NCBI GenBank assembly: GCA_009767595.1
Contig: VSDK01012950.1
Span: 409,594-473,593, forward strand
Direction: 5' to 3'
Origin: Symbiodinium kawagutii
Lineage: Eukaryota; Sar; Dinophyceae; Suessiales; Symbiodiniaceae
DNA: 64,000 nucleotides
In this document: positions 1-12,089 of the stretch, in pieces
Layout of the letters: every line of letters begins with the position of its first letter
Numbering within the stretch: the first letter of the stretch is position 1
The notes under the pieces: model-generated
Told to the model about the DNA's origin: nothing
The model's input: only the letters and a program-made list of their open reading frames with translations
The model's database searches: none
Translations under genes and position numbers: made by a program

Positions 1-88
1 GGTAAATATTAATGGTTGACTAGCTGGCTATAATGGTTAAAAATAGGGGATGAGTTCATCAACAATAGTAGTGGATATATCAACAATA

Positions 89-214
89 TGGCGAGCTGGG
101 TCAAGCAGCTAACCAACCAACTTTCATGGGGGATTTCCACCAACAAGTTCATAGGGAAAACAATGGTTAATGATAGGGGAACCAGGGGGACTAAGGGTTT
201 TGAGCCACTGCCAT
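89..214 (+). mobile_element. Family A inverted-repeat element (MITE-like), copy A1
   Basis: The copy starts TGGCGAGCTGGGTCAA and ends TTTTGAGCCACTGCCA, a diverged form of the family A inverted end TGGCTATGGGTCAA. Its core has the family words AACCAACCAA, GGGGGAT, AGGGAAAACAATGGTTA and GGGGAACCAGGGG. A 2-bp direct duplication (TA) flanks it. It has no coding capacity. Orientation '+' here means the strand reading AACCAACC before AGGGAAAACAATGG; the same convention is used for all A copies. Confidence 0.65.
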
Positions 215-827
215 ATGGCACCACTCTAGATACAATTCGAATCAAAGAAGTTCTCGTACCACGCAAAATCAACCTTTAGTTGTCGACCAAAAAATAGGAC
301 ACAAACTAGCCTCGAGTACAGGACTTCAAAACTACAATACGTTCTACTACTCGACTTTACACATCATTTTTTAGGGACTTAATTAATTGAAGTGGGTTTA
401 ACAAGATTGGTTTCGGAATTAAAGTGGGAAGACATTCCTGACTGGCGTATGTATGTTGAATTTACTGTGTGTTCAATACTTCGAGTTGTATCATCATTTA
501 GACTTGCTTGTTCGGCTGCATTCATGCTTACACATGCTTACACTGGATTCCTTCCTGACAGTTGTGTGTCTTGATCTCCGCCAAGCTGATCAGTTCCAAC
601 TTGGTGGTTAGTTGCGCCATATCAAAAAATATAGGCAAGTCAACCAACCACTGCGTGGTTGATGATTGACAAAATTTGCTGACAAATGAAAATATGGAAC
701 CAACCAACCATCATCAACCATCAATATGCTTTGATTGACAAATGTTTGGGAAAACAATGTAAATCAACAATCAACCACTACTGTTATATCGAGAAAGAAC
801 ATGTCAATCAAACCACCAACCACTGGG

Positions 828-985
828 CCCTCCGTGCTTCTTCTGTTGTCGGATGTAGGGCGCTGCGAGTTCATTGCCCGCAAACCTCGGCAGTTCAACG
901 GTGGCATGGCCCCGGGGCGCTCCTGGGGCTGACGATTCCTTGGGGTTGGAGCAACCTGCAACCTGATCTCGTACGGTAGGTCTAT
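828..985. other. GC-rich exon-like island, frame unresolved
   Basis: This is a sharp GC-rich island in AT-rich repeat DNA, open in several frames. On the minus strand a frame contains VELPRFAGNELAAPYIRQQK and ends near CCCA|GTGGTT. On the plus strand a good acceptor (CTTCTTCTGTTGTCGGATGTAG|GG) precedes a frame with CEFIARKPRQF, and a GT donor ACG|GTAGGT follows near 975. It is probably an exon. The minus strand would fit the split gene described at 3456-10902, but neither reading can be preferred firmly. No family is recognised. Confidence 0.3.
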
Positions 986-1026
986 AAGCTGGTGGGTCCA
1001 TAAGCCGGTTGGTCCATAAGCTGGTC
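979..1026 (+). repeat. 16-bp tandem repeat, three copies
   Basis: Three adjacent 16-bp units read GGTCTATAAGCTGGTG, GGTCCATAAGCCGGTT and GGTCCATAAGCTGGTC. They follow directly after the exon-like island, beginning at its possible GT donor. Confidence 0.7.
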
Positions 1027-2858
1027 GAACTTCAGTTCAGTTCAGGTGGTTGATAAGCTGATTCAGCTGGTTTATACTTACGCTCATAGTTAATGGCTAC
1101 AGTTCCCCATCATAAACTACAAATGAGCGATAATATCTCAACCAAACAAGGCCCAGTCTCGCGAAAGACTTATACAAACTGCTTGTTTATCACTAGATAA
1201 GCAACCAGGTGCAGTAGGTTTCACCTTCTCGCATTGTGTTTATTGGTACTGCCACCCTAATGTCTGACCCAGAAGAAAGCAGGGTCCGAATCATCGATAA
1301 GAAAGCAGTTGACCCCCAACCAGAAACCCTGCTCACACGAGAAGTGTGCCAGACTACAAGAAACGATTGAGTTGGCACAGTCGTGGGGTAAGGGGAAACG
1401 TCTCACACAGTCAAACCACCTGGTTGCTTCAAGACGCGGTCTATTCGGTTTGGGGGGAATGTTCCTCAACTAAAAACTCTTGCTCTTCGTCAGTTTGGAA
1501 TTGTGCTTGTCTAATTCATCTCAGTGTTAAGCTAGTGTTAAATACAAGAATACAAATAGTCCCTACTTTGCTAACGGCTTTCAACAAAAAAAACCAAACA
1601 AACTTCTTGATCATCCAATCGTTAAACAATGATTGTCCCTGAAATAAGTTAGCAAGTAATGGTCAAGTTTATTAGTGTTGGGCAACACCATGTTGTCAGT
1701 TTGACCCTTCCCTGCGATTGTGTATGAAACGCCATTGGTTCTGGTACATGTCATGGTTCCAGTTGACTGCGATTACTGTGCTTCCAGTTGCGGATTCAGG
1801 TATTGCTGCGATGAATGCGTTCAAAAAAATACCAACACCGTCATCATAGTGATACTGTTGATACCATATATTGGACGATCAAAATCATGGATCATGTTGA
1901 ATATGGATTTTTAAAATAATCATGTTGAACATTATAAACATCCTCGGCGTCACATCAAGTTGAGAAGAACAATGTAACCACAACAATCAGCCCAGAAGTG
2001 CAACATGATGCTGCATTGGAACCATAATCAGCTGGAAATGCCCGTTGGCCATCCATCGAAAGGTGCACATTGTGATATATTCACAGTACGTTGACGATAC
2101 ATGCCGATATTGTGTTGAGATATCCAATGAGATTTACGACATAGAACCAACTCGCAATGGTAACACAAAGTCCACGTGAGTATTGATTACACATCACATA
2201 ACCAACAATAGATTCAATACCCAACAACAAGCCCACAAGAACCAACCACAAACCAATTGCATTCATGGTCAAGATTGGTAAATCAAAACTAGCTATGAGT
2301 GGCTGGGACATGCCCGGACACCTGAGACCCGGACTCCTTCACAATGGTTTCGATCCAAGAGAGACGCTTCGCCTCAAGACATCGACCCATGTTGCGCAAC
2401 ATGAACGATCAATGAAACTGGGACTATCCCAGGAAGAGGGTTTGAAAGGACATGCCTTGTGTAAATATGGTCAAAGATGAAGACTCATTTTATCTAATTG
2501 TGGTTAATGACGATGGTAAAGCACTTTCATTTTCCGCCAAATCATGTGTCAACCAAATGGCTGCAAGAAAGATCTTTACCATCATCTATCCCTAAATGTA
2601 TCTTAGGGTCGTCCCAACTCAGCGATGCAGTGTCTGTGAGTGTTTTGGAATCTCGAGACAGTCCAAACATTACTCTCATTCATCTGATCGTCTAGTCCGT
2701 CATTCAACTAATTAGCTGAATAAAACATAAAGAATAAAAAGCATCATCGCAGCTCAGATTCACACACACACACACACTGTTTATGGAAGATTCAAAATCG
2801 TGAATCATAAACAATCATGTAAAGTACATACAAATGCATGCACATCCACACAAAAATA
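1027..2858. other. Spacer without a supported gene
   Basis: The stretch is AT-rich with short chance ORFs on both strands (for example 1257-1469 minus and 1346-1642 plus) and no repeat domain or codon bias I can support. A (CA)8-9 microsatellite lies near 2761-2777. I see no RNA gene. Confidence 0.5.
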
Positions 2859-2976
2859 TGGCAGTGTTGGGTCAACACCCTTAGTCCCCCTGTTCCCCCA
2901 TCATTAACCATTGGTTCCCCTATGAACTTGTTGGTTATCCCCCATTATTGGTTGGTTAAAGCCTTGACCCATAGCT
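2859..2976 (-). mobile_element. Family A element, copy A2
   Basis: The ends TGGCAGTGTTGGGTCAA and TTGACCCATAGCTA form the inverted repeat. The core has CCCCCATCATTAACCATTGG and CCCCCATTATTGGTTGGTTA, the family A internal blocks. Its right end abuts the exon-like segment at 2977-3160. Confidence 0.65.
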
Positions 2977-3160
2977 ATTGAGATCGCTTTGAATGTAGAT
3001 CTCCCGTTGGGCCGCCGAGCCTGTCGCCGTTCTTTTCGATAGTCTTCGATCATCTCATCAGCTCTCTTCAAGGCTTCTTCCACTTGCGCCTGCCGTCCCC
3101 CGTGGCAACACGCAGCTTGGTGCAGCGAGGTGCACCCAACAGACTGAGCTTGGTCATAGA
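2977..3160 (-). CDS. Exon-like segment, coiled-coil-like, minus strand
   Basis: The minus strand is open for more than 50 codons between two elements (family A at 2859-2976 and a family B-like one at 3161-3261). The frame reads VGCTSLHQAACCHGG, then AQVEEALKRADEMIEDYRKE and RRQARRPNGRS. The first block faintly resembles an ankyrin consensus (G.T.LH.AA). The second is a charged helix of coiled-coil type. The two forward frames I compared look less protein-like. It lies downstream, on the same strand, of the phase-linked exon chain 3456-10902 and could be a later exon of that gene, but its start phase does not match the end of exon 3456-3531, so an exon may be missing between them. No function is assigned. 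Confidence 0.45.
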
Positions 3161-3261
3161 AGTGTTTATCGAAATAGGGGTGCCCAAAAACCTGGTTGGT
3201 TTATAACTATAAATGGTTTATAAGGATGATTTGGTGGATCCCTTCTTCTAAGAAACCACCA
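3161..3261. mobile_element. Family B-like element, diverged
   Basis: The left end is AGTGTTTATCGAAATAGGGG, a mutated form of the family B end GTGTTTCTCAAAATAGGGG. The right end is CTAAGAAACCACCA. The core has TATAAATGGTTTATAAGGATGATTT-like sequence seen in other B copies (split here to respect length: TATAAATGG and GGATGATTTGG). Confidence 0.5.
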
Positions 3262-3455
3262 TGTATGTGATCAATGGAAGAAAGCAGTTGATAAGTGCTA
3301 CCAGAAATGCATCGTCAATGCTGCAAATCATCCATGCTTTCAGCGGAGACGAAATCACCTCGTGCTTATTGATGAATCACCTAGTGATTTATTGATTGAT
3401 GATTGTTACAATTTATACCACCAGCAGCAGCACCTGCACCGAGACGATGTTTCAC

Positions 3456-6400
3456 CATCTCCCAGTCGCGTCGGGCCGGCCTTGCGCCAGTGCTTCTTGT
3501 ACCATCGCTTCAGTCCGCGGGGTTCCCAATCCTCACCGGGAGCAGCAAAACGACCAGGATGCGGTGTCCAGTCGATTCAGTGAGTTTACCTGTGACTTCG
3601 ATGTGGCTAATAATTAGTTAATTGACATTAGCTAAGTACATTGCTGGTAGTTGTTTATATATGTCAGTACTGTTTCCCGGTCAATCTGTCTATATGAATA
3701 GTGGCCAGTACTACTAAAATACTGGTGAATAAATCAACATAACCAGCTAAACATCAAGGTTGCTTGTTGACAATGAAGCCCGCTACATTCCAGTACGCGG
3801 ATTCAAGCTGCTTACTAGGACATATCGGAGAATTGCTTCGTCAGCCAATGTCCAGACTTGGTATGCAGTATATAACCAATAAGACGGCAGGCAACTATTC
3901 AAACACATGCGACTAGATTCAAGCCTCAACGCGTAACATGGATGCTGGATCATTTGTTACAATCCAAAAAGAATCAACAATTTCAGCACCACAGGAGCAT
4001 CACAATTGTAATTCGACAAATGAGGGACTGCAGGCAGGATGCTCTTTTCAATCAATCAACCATTATATCATAGTCAATAGTCCATGGGTAGAGTGAATTT
4101 AGTCATGTGCATGGTTCCAGCGAGTACTTACCTGGCAATGGCCAAAAGCAATGCCAAGGTCCCAAGCATTGGTCCTAACGTAGCCTTCTCAAGAGCAACT
4201 GCATGGAAGCAGTGACACATCAAAGTACTTCCTACCCCTGTGCCCGCGGTCGACGTGGCTCCAAAATCATTAAAATAGATGGTGAAACCGAGTGCTTACC
4301 GTGGTATCCAGCTATCGAGGTTTATCGCATTGATCAACAAACAATAAGAATCATCCCATGATCATAAATGGGGTGAACACTTCAGAAAGTGCTAGGTTGA
4401 ACACTGCTGGCAAGTGGGGCCAAATCTCAACAACCTGATTGTTAGGTGGTATCCCACTACTTACCACACCAGTTGCACCCCTAGATATACTATATATGTA
4501 TGTAATCATATGTAATCTATATATGTTATTTGCCTCTAATCTATATGCAATGCCATGGGTTACTTCCAATACTGTTGTAGCAACCTGATTGTTGTACCAC
4601 ACACTAGCTAGCTAAACAACATACTTGTCTTACTTGCGCTCCTAGTTACAGTCCATCTTAGACTTGTACCCAGCGACGGCTTTCGGCTGTAAAAATCAAA
4701 TCAATCAAAGTGATAACTGGGTGATATTTCCTCCCTCATACTGTTCAGATTTGCTGTCCTACGAATTGATTACATTTCTGACCTGCGTTGTACTCCCCTT
4801 TTGCGGCATAGTCAATCAATCTGGCATGGTTGACATGACGCTGCCATACGCTGCCTGCCCCACTCCCACCGGTCGCCCCGGTCCCAGATGTGCAACCTTT
4901 GGTTGTAGTAGTCGTTGGACCAGACCTGGAGGGGCCAACCCTGAGGTCTACGTAACGGTTCCGTAATGGTCGGTGGCCAAACTCACCACCAAATCCACTG
5001 GTTTAATAGGCCAACTACTTGCTATGTCGATTCTTGCTTCGCGTTGGGATTCTCAGTTGACGAAGGCAAGAAAGAATCAAAAAAACCCAAGAGACGATGT
5101 TCATAAACCCCGACACCGTAGACAAAGAACAAAGCGGCCATGACATTCGAGTCACTAGTCATGCTCTTGCCGTGGGGTCTGTTGGAATCAAAACGATTCT
5201 GGTCCCACGCATGTCGTGGGATGGTGACCACAAATCTGTGAGCTGCCCATCGATCTATGCAAAGAGCTATTTCCACGGTGGGCCATAAATCCACAAATCC
5301 AACCCTACTCGGACATGGTTCAGGTGCCTAGATGATTGCCCCCAGGAGAGGAAATTGCACGCTTTTTGTGCTTGGGTCTTGTTTTGTTTATGCTTGGAGG
5401 CTACAAATTTGAGTTCAGGTCACTGTATAGGAAGACTAAGTACATTTGATCATGGTCGGTAGTGGTTCATGACTGTGAATAACCCTTAACAAATGATTAA
5501 TGATAATGATCATGCTGGCAAATGATTTTCGCTGATTGCAAATGATCTGTAGGAATAATTGACAAGCTGCTTCATCATGACATGGCCAATCTTTGATGAT
5601 CCGCATATCCATGGCCCTTCCTTGGCATCCCTGAGGTATCGCTGGTCGTTGACCTTGTCAGCCTCAGAATCTCGTGGGTGGTCATCCAATCACTACTGTA
5701 GCTACTCAGCTGCTAGCGATTTCTTGCGAAGGCTATGAAGCCTTCGGCCATGCGGCCATGGCCGGTGGATATGCCATCACCATCCACTGGACATGTGTCC
5801 AAGGCCGTGTACAGAGAAGCATACCACCAGGTCTCAAAAGATTCAACGGCACATCTATTGTTCCTGCAGATCCCTGAATTTGGTTGGCTATCCCCGGCCC
5901 TATCTTTGTTGGCTAGCCATCTTTGTTGGTTACATCCGCCAGGTCCCAGGTAGCCATTTCTCCCCTTCGGCGAGAGTCCCATGGCAGACTGTTCATCAGG
6001 TACTGCTTCTCCACATCAGCCTGGCGTCGACCACACTATGTTGGATCAATATTAATGAACCACCCATATGGTTGTTTCTCAAAATAGGTGACCCCCAAAT
6101 CATCCATTACTAACCTTTTATAGTAGTAAACCACCCATTTTTTGGGTCCCCTATTCTGAGAAACCTCCATATGGTGGTTTCGCAGGCCATAGGGAGCCCC
6201 CAAAATGGTTGGTTCATTAGTGTAAACAAGTTCATATTGGATGATTGGGGTGTACTCCTAGGTTGAAACCAGCCCAGCGATATAAGGTAAACTAGGGGTG
6301 TTTTGTTTAACTACTGTGGATCTGCGATACAAATTGCCATCATCAAACATTGTTGTTGATCACTATCATTATCACTATAAATAGCCATCATGAACCAACA

Positions 6401-9400
6401 TTGTTCATCATTATCCCTACGACTATCAAACATCAATTAGCCAATATCAACCACTAATTAGCCATTCTTAACCCTTATAAAGCAGCATTACCATGGATCA
6501 ACCATCAATCCCAAATCATCGTGGTTTCATACTGTGGGTCCCACGGTAGCATCATGGGCTGGGTGAAGCCACAATTGCTTCCTGGTGTACCGGGGCTTCG
6601 CAGCACACCATGCTTTGCCAACATGCCATGCCTTGCAAAGAGTACCGCTATCGTCCACAAGGGTGCTGGATACATGTACTGAGTACTTCATTTGCATAAG
6701 TGCTGCACAACTGCTTCATTGATCATGACTGAAGTGCATGTCCCAAATAAAGAAATGTGTGTATATAAATAAATAAATACATATATATATATAGACAGTA
6801 TATATGTATATATATATATATATATTAAAAAATGAAAACACATACATATATGCGTGTGTGTGTGTGTAAAAGTGATATACTCCATGCATCTCCATACATC
6901 CCCCATCTTGCCATGAGTTGCAACAAAAGGGGGGCTATCCAAAGCTCCAGCATTGGAAGCCGTTTCCAGCAGCCACCAACAGCCATCCGGGCCTTGTAAC
7001 GACCAGAGATGCGTGGAGGATGCCATTCACCCAACTCGTCTTTGTAGGGCGCAATGTCTTGAGGTATTCGGTACCTCACATGGTGCCACAGATCTCCGTT
7101 TTAATTGGGTTGAATTTGGGCTTTTTGTGCATGTTGTGTACGAGAAAACAAACCCAACAGGATGATTTCTCAAGGAAGTGCCCGACATCACTAAGACTAG
7201 CTATCAAACGAGCTTGATGATCATAGACTGCACAAATCACCGCTCACCACAGTTAACCAGCATTAAGCAATGTTGTTCATTGCTGACTGTTGAATCGCGA
7301 TCCATTAGGTAATCATCATTAACGAGAAATTAATCATCAACTTGCCACCAATAAACCATCAATCAACCCTTGCTGGCCATCAATCACCATACCATGCGAC
7401 AACCGTCATGAACGTCAACTGTGAAAGTCCAACACCTGGCAGGAGAAAAAATGCCTGGCTCGATTGGTGTTCTGTAGACGTGTGGGTGCAAACATAAATG
7501 CGTCCATCTGGATTATCTACAAACAATGATCATGATCATGATAGCCATTGCCTAATGGACGCAATGATAAATGCGTCCATCATGATCATGATGTCTCCCT
7601 TTTTATTTTCTCGAAGCAATGTCTCTTTTTCGCAATGCTTTGACAACCGGCTCAGGTTTGACTGCCCAGCCGATTGGAGGCCCCAGACCGTTTTGTTTGG
7701 CACCAGGTCTGGACCCAAAGATTCGTTGCGATTGGGGCCGCCCTCAAACCATCGAAAAGCGAGGAATTTCAATGACTTCAAAGTAAGGAGTTTCAATGAC
7801 TTCCAAACCCACTTTTATTGTTGTTCATTGCTAGTTGTCAACCACAATAGGACCATTCTTAACCCTTAGTTACCCATAGCTGGTTGCTAACCATCATCAA
7901 TAAAACCAGCTTTTATACCCTTTCTTTGCGAATACCAATCATCCTTGAACCATAAACCATTATCCAGTATCATCCATACTATTGATTATTGCTTTACTTA
8001 TTAGAAACCACCTGTTTTCTGCAGTGTCCTGCCTGCGTCGGCCACCACGCACGCTGGTCAAGTTTGGCCTCAAGTCACAGGTCCCGGCGCAGCCAGAAAT
8101 CTCTGCGTGGTGCATCCGGATAGTGCAACCACTGATCGTGAACCGGTCTATGTCTATACCACGATAATAATGGCTACCCAGGATTAATAAACCCCTGGTT
8201 GATTAATAGGGGGTATCCCCTAAAAGCTTTTATCAATCCTGGGTTAACATTAGTCAAGAATAGTAGTTGTCACTTCTTTCACTGGGGAATCCCAATAGTT
8301 CTGCACAATGGCAAAGAGCAGTCGCTTGCACAAATGGCGATCTTAGTTTATTGCTGCAGAATGATTGTCAACATCGAAATATCCCCGAATCAATGGCGGA
8401 TAATGGTAATTGACGACGTTCAGCAATTAAGTGGTTAACAAAATATGGGCCTGTTAAACATCTTATCTTTATCCAATATGCAAATATTCGATATTTATAG
8501 CCTACTAGCTGGTATCCACATATTGGTTTGTTGATTGACAAAAAGAAAAATATGGAAAGTCAAACATAGCCGGTCAAATTGTGCCACCGAGCATATTTTG
8601 TACATTTCATTCAGGGATGGTACTTCAAAAGCTGTCATCGCATGGCATACCAATTGTATTCATCACCAACAGTTTAACACATACCAATCAACTCAAATAC
8701 TCAAATATTGTGACATACGGTAGTATCTATCATCAATCATCAGTCCATCATCACTGATTCCACACCCATCACTAATTATGTTACCCAACCAATCAACCAC
8801 GCAACCAACCAGCGAGCCAACCAACCAAGCAAGCAACCCACATCAACCAATCAACACATCAGCCGCAGTGCTGCCACCGCCCGGGCTGTGGCTTCTCACG
8901 ACCACTGCTTCCAATTTCGCGATTGCCTTGGGGGCGGAACCCTGCGATGATAAGGCTTGATGATAGGATCGATTTATGGTAAATAGTAAGGTTAATATGG
9001 CGAACGATAGGGTCCACACATTCATTAATCAAGGGTTGACGTTAGGGTTATTGATCGGAGTGGTGGGAATGATATGTTTAATGGGTAGCCCAAATTCATC
9101 ACACTGATCTTGGGCTACTCCAATGTACCAAGATACCCATGGCCAACATCATGAACCCTGCTAGCAACCCTATCATTGCTGTCATTAAACCCGTCATTAG
9201 ACATTGATAAACCCATGAAGTAAAACCCTACCACATTTCTGGATAGCTTAAATTTAGATGGGACAGTTGACTGGCCAGTACGCTTGTTTCACAGTGACGT
9301 GTAACCTCAAGGAAGCTACGGATATAATATCATCACAAACAACGGATACCACAAAACACAACTGGCAAAATGACCCACATCGTGACATGAGGTTTTTGTG

Positions 9401-10412
9401 GCATTTTGTGTCGCTCTACCAGCTCCCACAGCTGATGTTCGCAGCAAATCAATCTCAGCCAGTAGCCATGTTAGGTCGTCTGATTCCAAACTCACAATTG
9501 ATACTGCTTGTGTTCAACAGCCCAAAACTGATACATTCAACAAGCATTGTATTATTGAATCTATTGTTGAGTTCAATCTACAAACATGCCGCTATGTAAA
9601 AACAAACATATAATACATACATATAATATAAACATGTTCACATATTCCCCAAAGGTCTAAAAGTCGTTCATGCGAGTTCCTGGTATTATATCTTTAGGTG
9701 GCATATACATGTATGTATGCAGTTGAATAAATGAATGCATGTACAGAATATGTCCATGCAAATATGTCAGCACCAAATATGTATATCATTATGCAAGTCT
9801 TTCTGCTGGCATCTGCAACTGCTGGCTGCTGGACTAAATGAGGTACACCATGTGTGCACCCATCATGACATGTCTTTTTTTTTCTTAAGCAAGCTCTAGA
9901 CCAGCACTTGGGGTCTATTTGCTGACGAAATGCCACTGGCCGAAAGCTGGACTTCAAGAGACACTGCTATTCCATTTTTCCAAAGTTCTTGGGGCGTTGA
10001 AATTGCCTAAAGAACGAAAACCAACTGAGGATTCAACCAACAAGGAAGGTTGAAGGAGAACGCATCTGATCCGTGTAACTGTTACTTCTTGAGCAATTGC
10101 AATTGCAGCAAACATATGTAGAGTAATGCAAAAAGTGTATATATATATATATATGTGCATAAATATTTGCGTTCATACATGAATAAATATTCATAAATAA
10201 ATGCGTGCATCCAAATATATATATAGATATATATAAACAAATTTACAGGTATGTTTATAAATTCACTTATATGTAAAATAAATATATATATATATATATT
10301 CCATGAATGAAAATATACTTGAATATATAAATATATATATATATCGATAAATACAAACACATTGATTTCTTTACAGCGAAAAGAAACATTTAGATATATA
10401 TGTATGTGTAAA

Positions 10413-10443
<31 letters not shown>

Positions 10444-10473
10444 TGTATGTATGTATGTATGTATGTATGTATG

Positions 10474-10507
<34 letters not shown>

Positions 10508-10902
10508 TTTTATATATATATATGTAAAAACAATCAAAATTACTTCACGCGATATAGCAAATAATACCTACAAAATACACATATAAATACATAGATATAG
10601 ATATAGATATATCTATTATAACAAAATATTTATCATATATTTTATATATATATAATATATCATTATGTATATATATATATATTTGTATGCGTGCGTGTTC
10701 TGGTTGAAGAAATTTGGTGAATACCTGAATACCTACGAATTCTCCGATCATTCTTTCAAGCAGGTCCTCAGGTGTCTAGATGTCCATGGTCAAACAAGCG
10801 ACCACGCACGGTAACGAACCAACATATGGGCAACCAACCAACCAACCGACCAACCAACCAAGGCACCAGGTATTGAGGCGGTACTTCATCGCAGCCTTTA
10901 AC
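3456..10902 (-). CDS. Split gene on the minus strand, eleven short phase-matched exons, unknown product
   Basis: I assembled this model by eye from GC-rich islands. Exons in transcript order, with start/end codon phase: 10902-10867 (0/0), 8941-8858 (0/0), 8068-8012 (0/0), 7742-7663 (0/2), 7074-6898 (2/2), 6665-6533 (2/0), 6020-5934 (0/0), 5873-5788 (0/2), 5235-5145 (2/0), 4940-4850 (0/1), 3531-3456 (1/2). All acceptors are AG, most AG|G; all donors are GT. The total is about 332 codons with no in-frame stop, and both ends are open. Readable blocks are YRIPQDIAPYKDELGEWHPP, TLVDDSGTLCKAWHVG, DVEKQYLMNSLPWDSRR, LLRPGGMLLCTRPW, VWSNDYYNQRLHIWDRGDRW and RTEAMVQEALAQGRPDATG. The 4940-4850 exon has G or C at 26 of 28 third positions checked. 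LLRPGGMLL is faintly like a methyltransferase loop, but I do not assign a function. The shortest intron (5874-5933) is 60 bp; others hold family B elements and microsatellites. Splice choices were partly guided by phase, so single exons are less certain than the minus-strand gene as a whole; 10902-10867 and 5235-5145 are the weakest. Confidence 0.5.
6066..6173. mobile_element. Family B element, copy B1, with a second partial copy abutting
   Basis: The ends are TGGTTGTTTCTCAAAATAGG and CCCTATTCTGAGAAACCTCCA, flanked by TA on both sides. The core has CATCCATTACTAACC and AAACCACCCATTTTTTGGG. Directly after it, 6172-6230 reads TGGTGGTTTCGCAGGCCATAG then GGAGCCCCCAAAATGGTTGG, a related half element. 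Both lie inside an intron of the split gene. Confidence 0.75.
6763..6868. repeat. AT microsatellite with a GTGT tract
   Basis: (AATA), (TA)n and a short (GT)8 run lie inside the intron between the 7074-6898 and 6665-6533 exons. Confidence 0.8.
8176..8245. mobile_element. Family E palindromic element, copy E1
   Basis: The outer arms ACCCAGGATTAATAAA and TTTTATCAATCCTGGGTT are inverted. Inside lies CCCTGGTTGATTAATAGGGG followed by GTATCCCC. A longer relative is at 48942-49033. Confidence 0.65.
8942..10866. other. Long AT-rich intron-like spacer
   Basis: No coding island is visible between the 10902-10867 and 8941-8858 exons of the split gene. The stretch contains decayed TGGTTAAT/ATTAACCA words and the microsatellite block listed at 10136-10690. 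Confidence 0.5.
10136..10690. repeat. Microsatellite block, including an (ATGT) run of about 90 bp
   Basis: Mixed (TA)n tracts flank an essentially uninterrupted tetranucleotide run, ATGT repeated about 22 times, at roughly 10414-10503. The run opens long artefactual frames of YMYV/HTYI type on both strands. Confidence 0.9.
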
Positions 10903-11194
10903 CTGGCGGGAGGCAACTCTCCTTCACAAAAATGACAGTACTAACTGTGAGAACAACAATATGATTCCGTAACAGTAGTCGATGTGGATGGGTTGTAGTT
11001 TGTAACCATGGTCAATTGGTACAACCTGTGTGGATATGTATGCTTGACAGCTCCTGGTGGTATGGCCCATAGCAACTTAAACTTAAACATTTCCCAGAGG
11101 CAATCAAAATATGAAATAGATAATCAAATGTATCAGTAGCCAGTGGTGATGGTTTTTCGCCACTCATCACTGATTGGATGTGTATGATGACTAA

Positions 11195-11298
11195 ATGATG
11201 CTTTCTCAAAATAGGGGTACCCCCCAATCATCCTCTATGAGCCATAGCAATAAGCCAACCATGACTTGTGGGGTCCCCAAACTGGCTTGAAAAACGAC
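11195..11298. mobile_element. Family B element, diverged copy B2
   Basis: It starts ATGCTTTCTCAAAATAGGGG and GTACCCCCC, then AATCATCC as in other B copies. The right end GGCTTGAAAAACGACC is decayed and of the GGCTTGAGAAA subtype. Confidence 0.55.
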
Positions 11299-11478
11299 CT
11301 TGTACAGTTGGTATATCCCCCATTATTGCTGGTTATTATCCACTATTATCCACCACTGACCATTGGTTATATGACCTTATAATTTTTGAAACTTCCTTAA
11401 ATAAAAACTCCAATAACAATGGTGGCTGATAGCTGCGCTGGCTTTGTCATGATTTGTGGTGTCAATAGTGGTTGATAT

Positions 11479-11588
11479 CGTGGTTTCTCAAAATAGGGAG
11501 CCCCAAAAATTCTCAAATTGTGGGTTTCTTGCTATAAATGGGCAATATTGGATGACTGGGGGGGGTCCCCTATTTTGAGAAACAACCA
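11479..11588. mobile_element. Family B element, copy B3
   Basis: The ends TGGTTTCTCAAAATAGGGA and CCCCTATTTTGAGAAACAACCA form a clean inverted repeat. The core has GATGACTGGGGGGGTCC and a TATAAATGGGC block. Confidence 0.75.
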
Positions 11589-12089
11589 ATATTATTGGTA
11601 TTGTTAGTGGCTAATTAATAATTACTGGCGAATATAATGGTTAAGAATGGTTAAATGTGGTTAAGAGTGGAAAATGGTTGACGTGAAAAACACAAGCATG
11701 CCACTGGACTTGCAATGGTTGGTCGTGACCGTATGTGACTAGTGGTTGAACATCGGAAGTAAGCATGGTTGACCACTGCCAATCTTCATCTTACTAATTA
11801 TGTAATTGATCGGTATTTTATAGAACCATCACAAACACCGGACTGTGACTGGTTTTTCTTGATTGACCATTGTTGCCAATCTTAAGAACCATGTTTTCAG
11901 TGTTGTCTTTGATCATCCCAAGCTTGAGGATATAACTATATTTTTCATTGTTCATGAGTTTTCCCAGTAAACGGTTCGGTGCCCAAGCATGGCTACAGTC
12001 ACAACACCCTATTGTTGATGTTGATTGTTGTTTGGAAACACATATAATGATCATCCACCATTGACGATTCACGAGGGAAACGGCCGATT

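Larger units (their letters stand above)
10903..12089. other. Repeat-filled spacer
   Basis: No coding island is supported. It holds two family B copies (11195-11298 and 11479-11588), a decayed family D/A-like block near 11315-11390 (CCCCCATTATTGCTGGTTAT), and ATGGTTAAG words. Confidence 0.5.

Noticed and set aside
6688..7026. Minus ORF of 112 codons with THTHTHICM
   Set aside because: Most of it is translation of the TA/GTGT microsatellite. The overlapping minus frame at 6898-7074 is the exon-like one.
8012..8068. Plus-strand exon using the strong acceptor TTTTCTGCAG at 8015-8024
   Set aside because: The plus frame (CLRRPPRTLVKFGLK) is open, but the minus reading joins in phase with exons on both sides. 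The acceptor-like string is kept only as an alternative.
10082..10586. Open frames of HTYI/CMYV type around the ATGT tract
   Set aside because: Produced by the tetranucleotide microsatellite on both strands.
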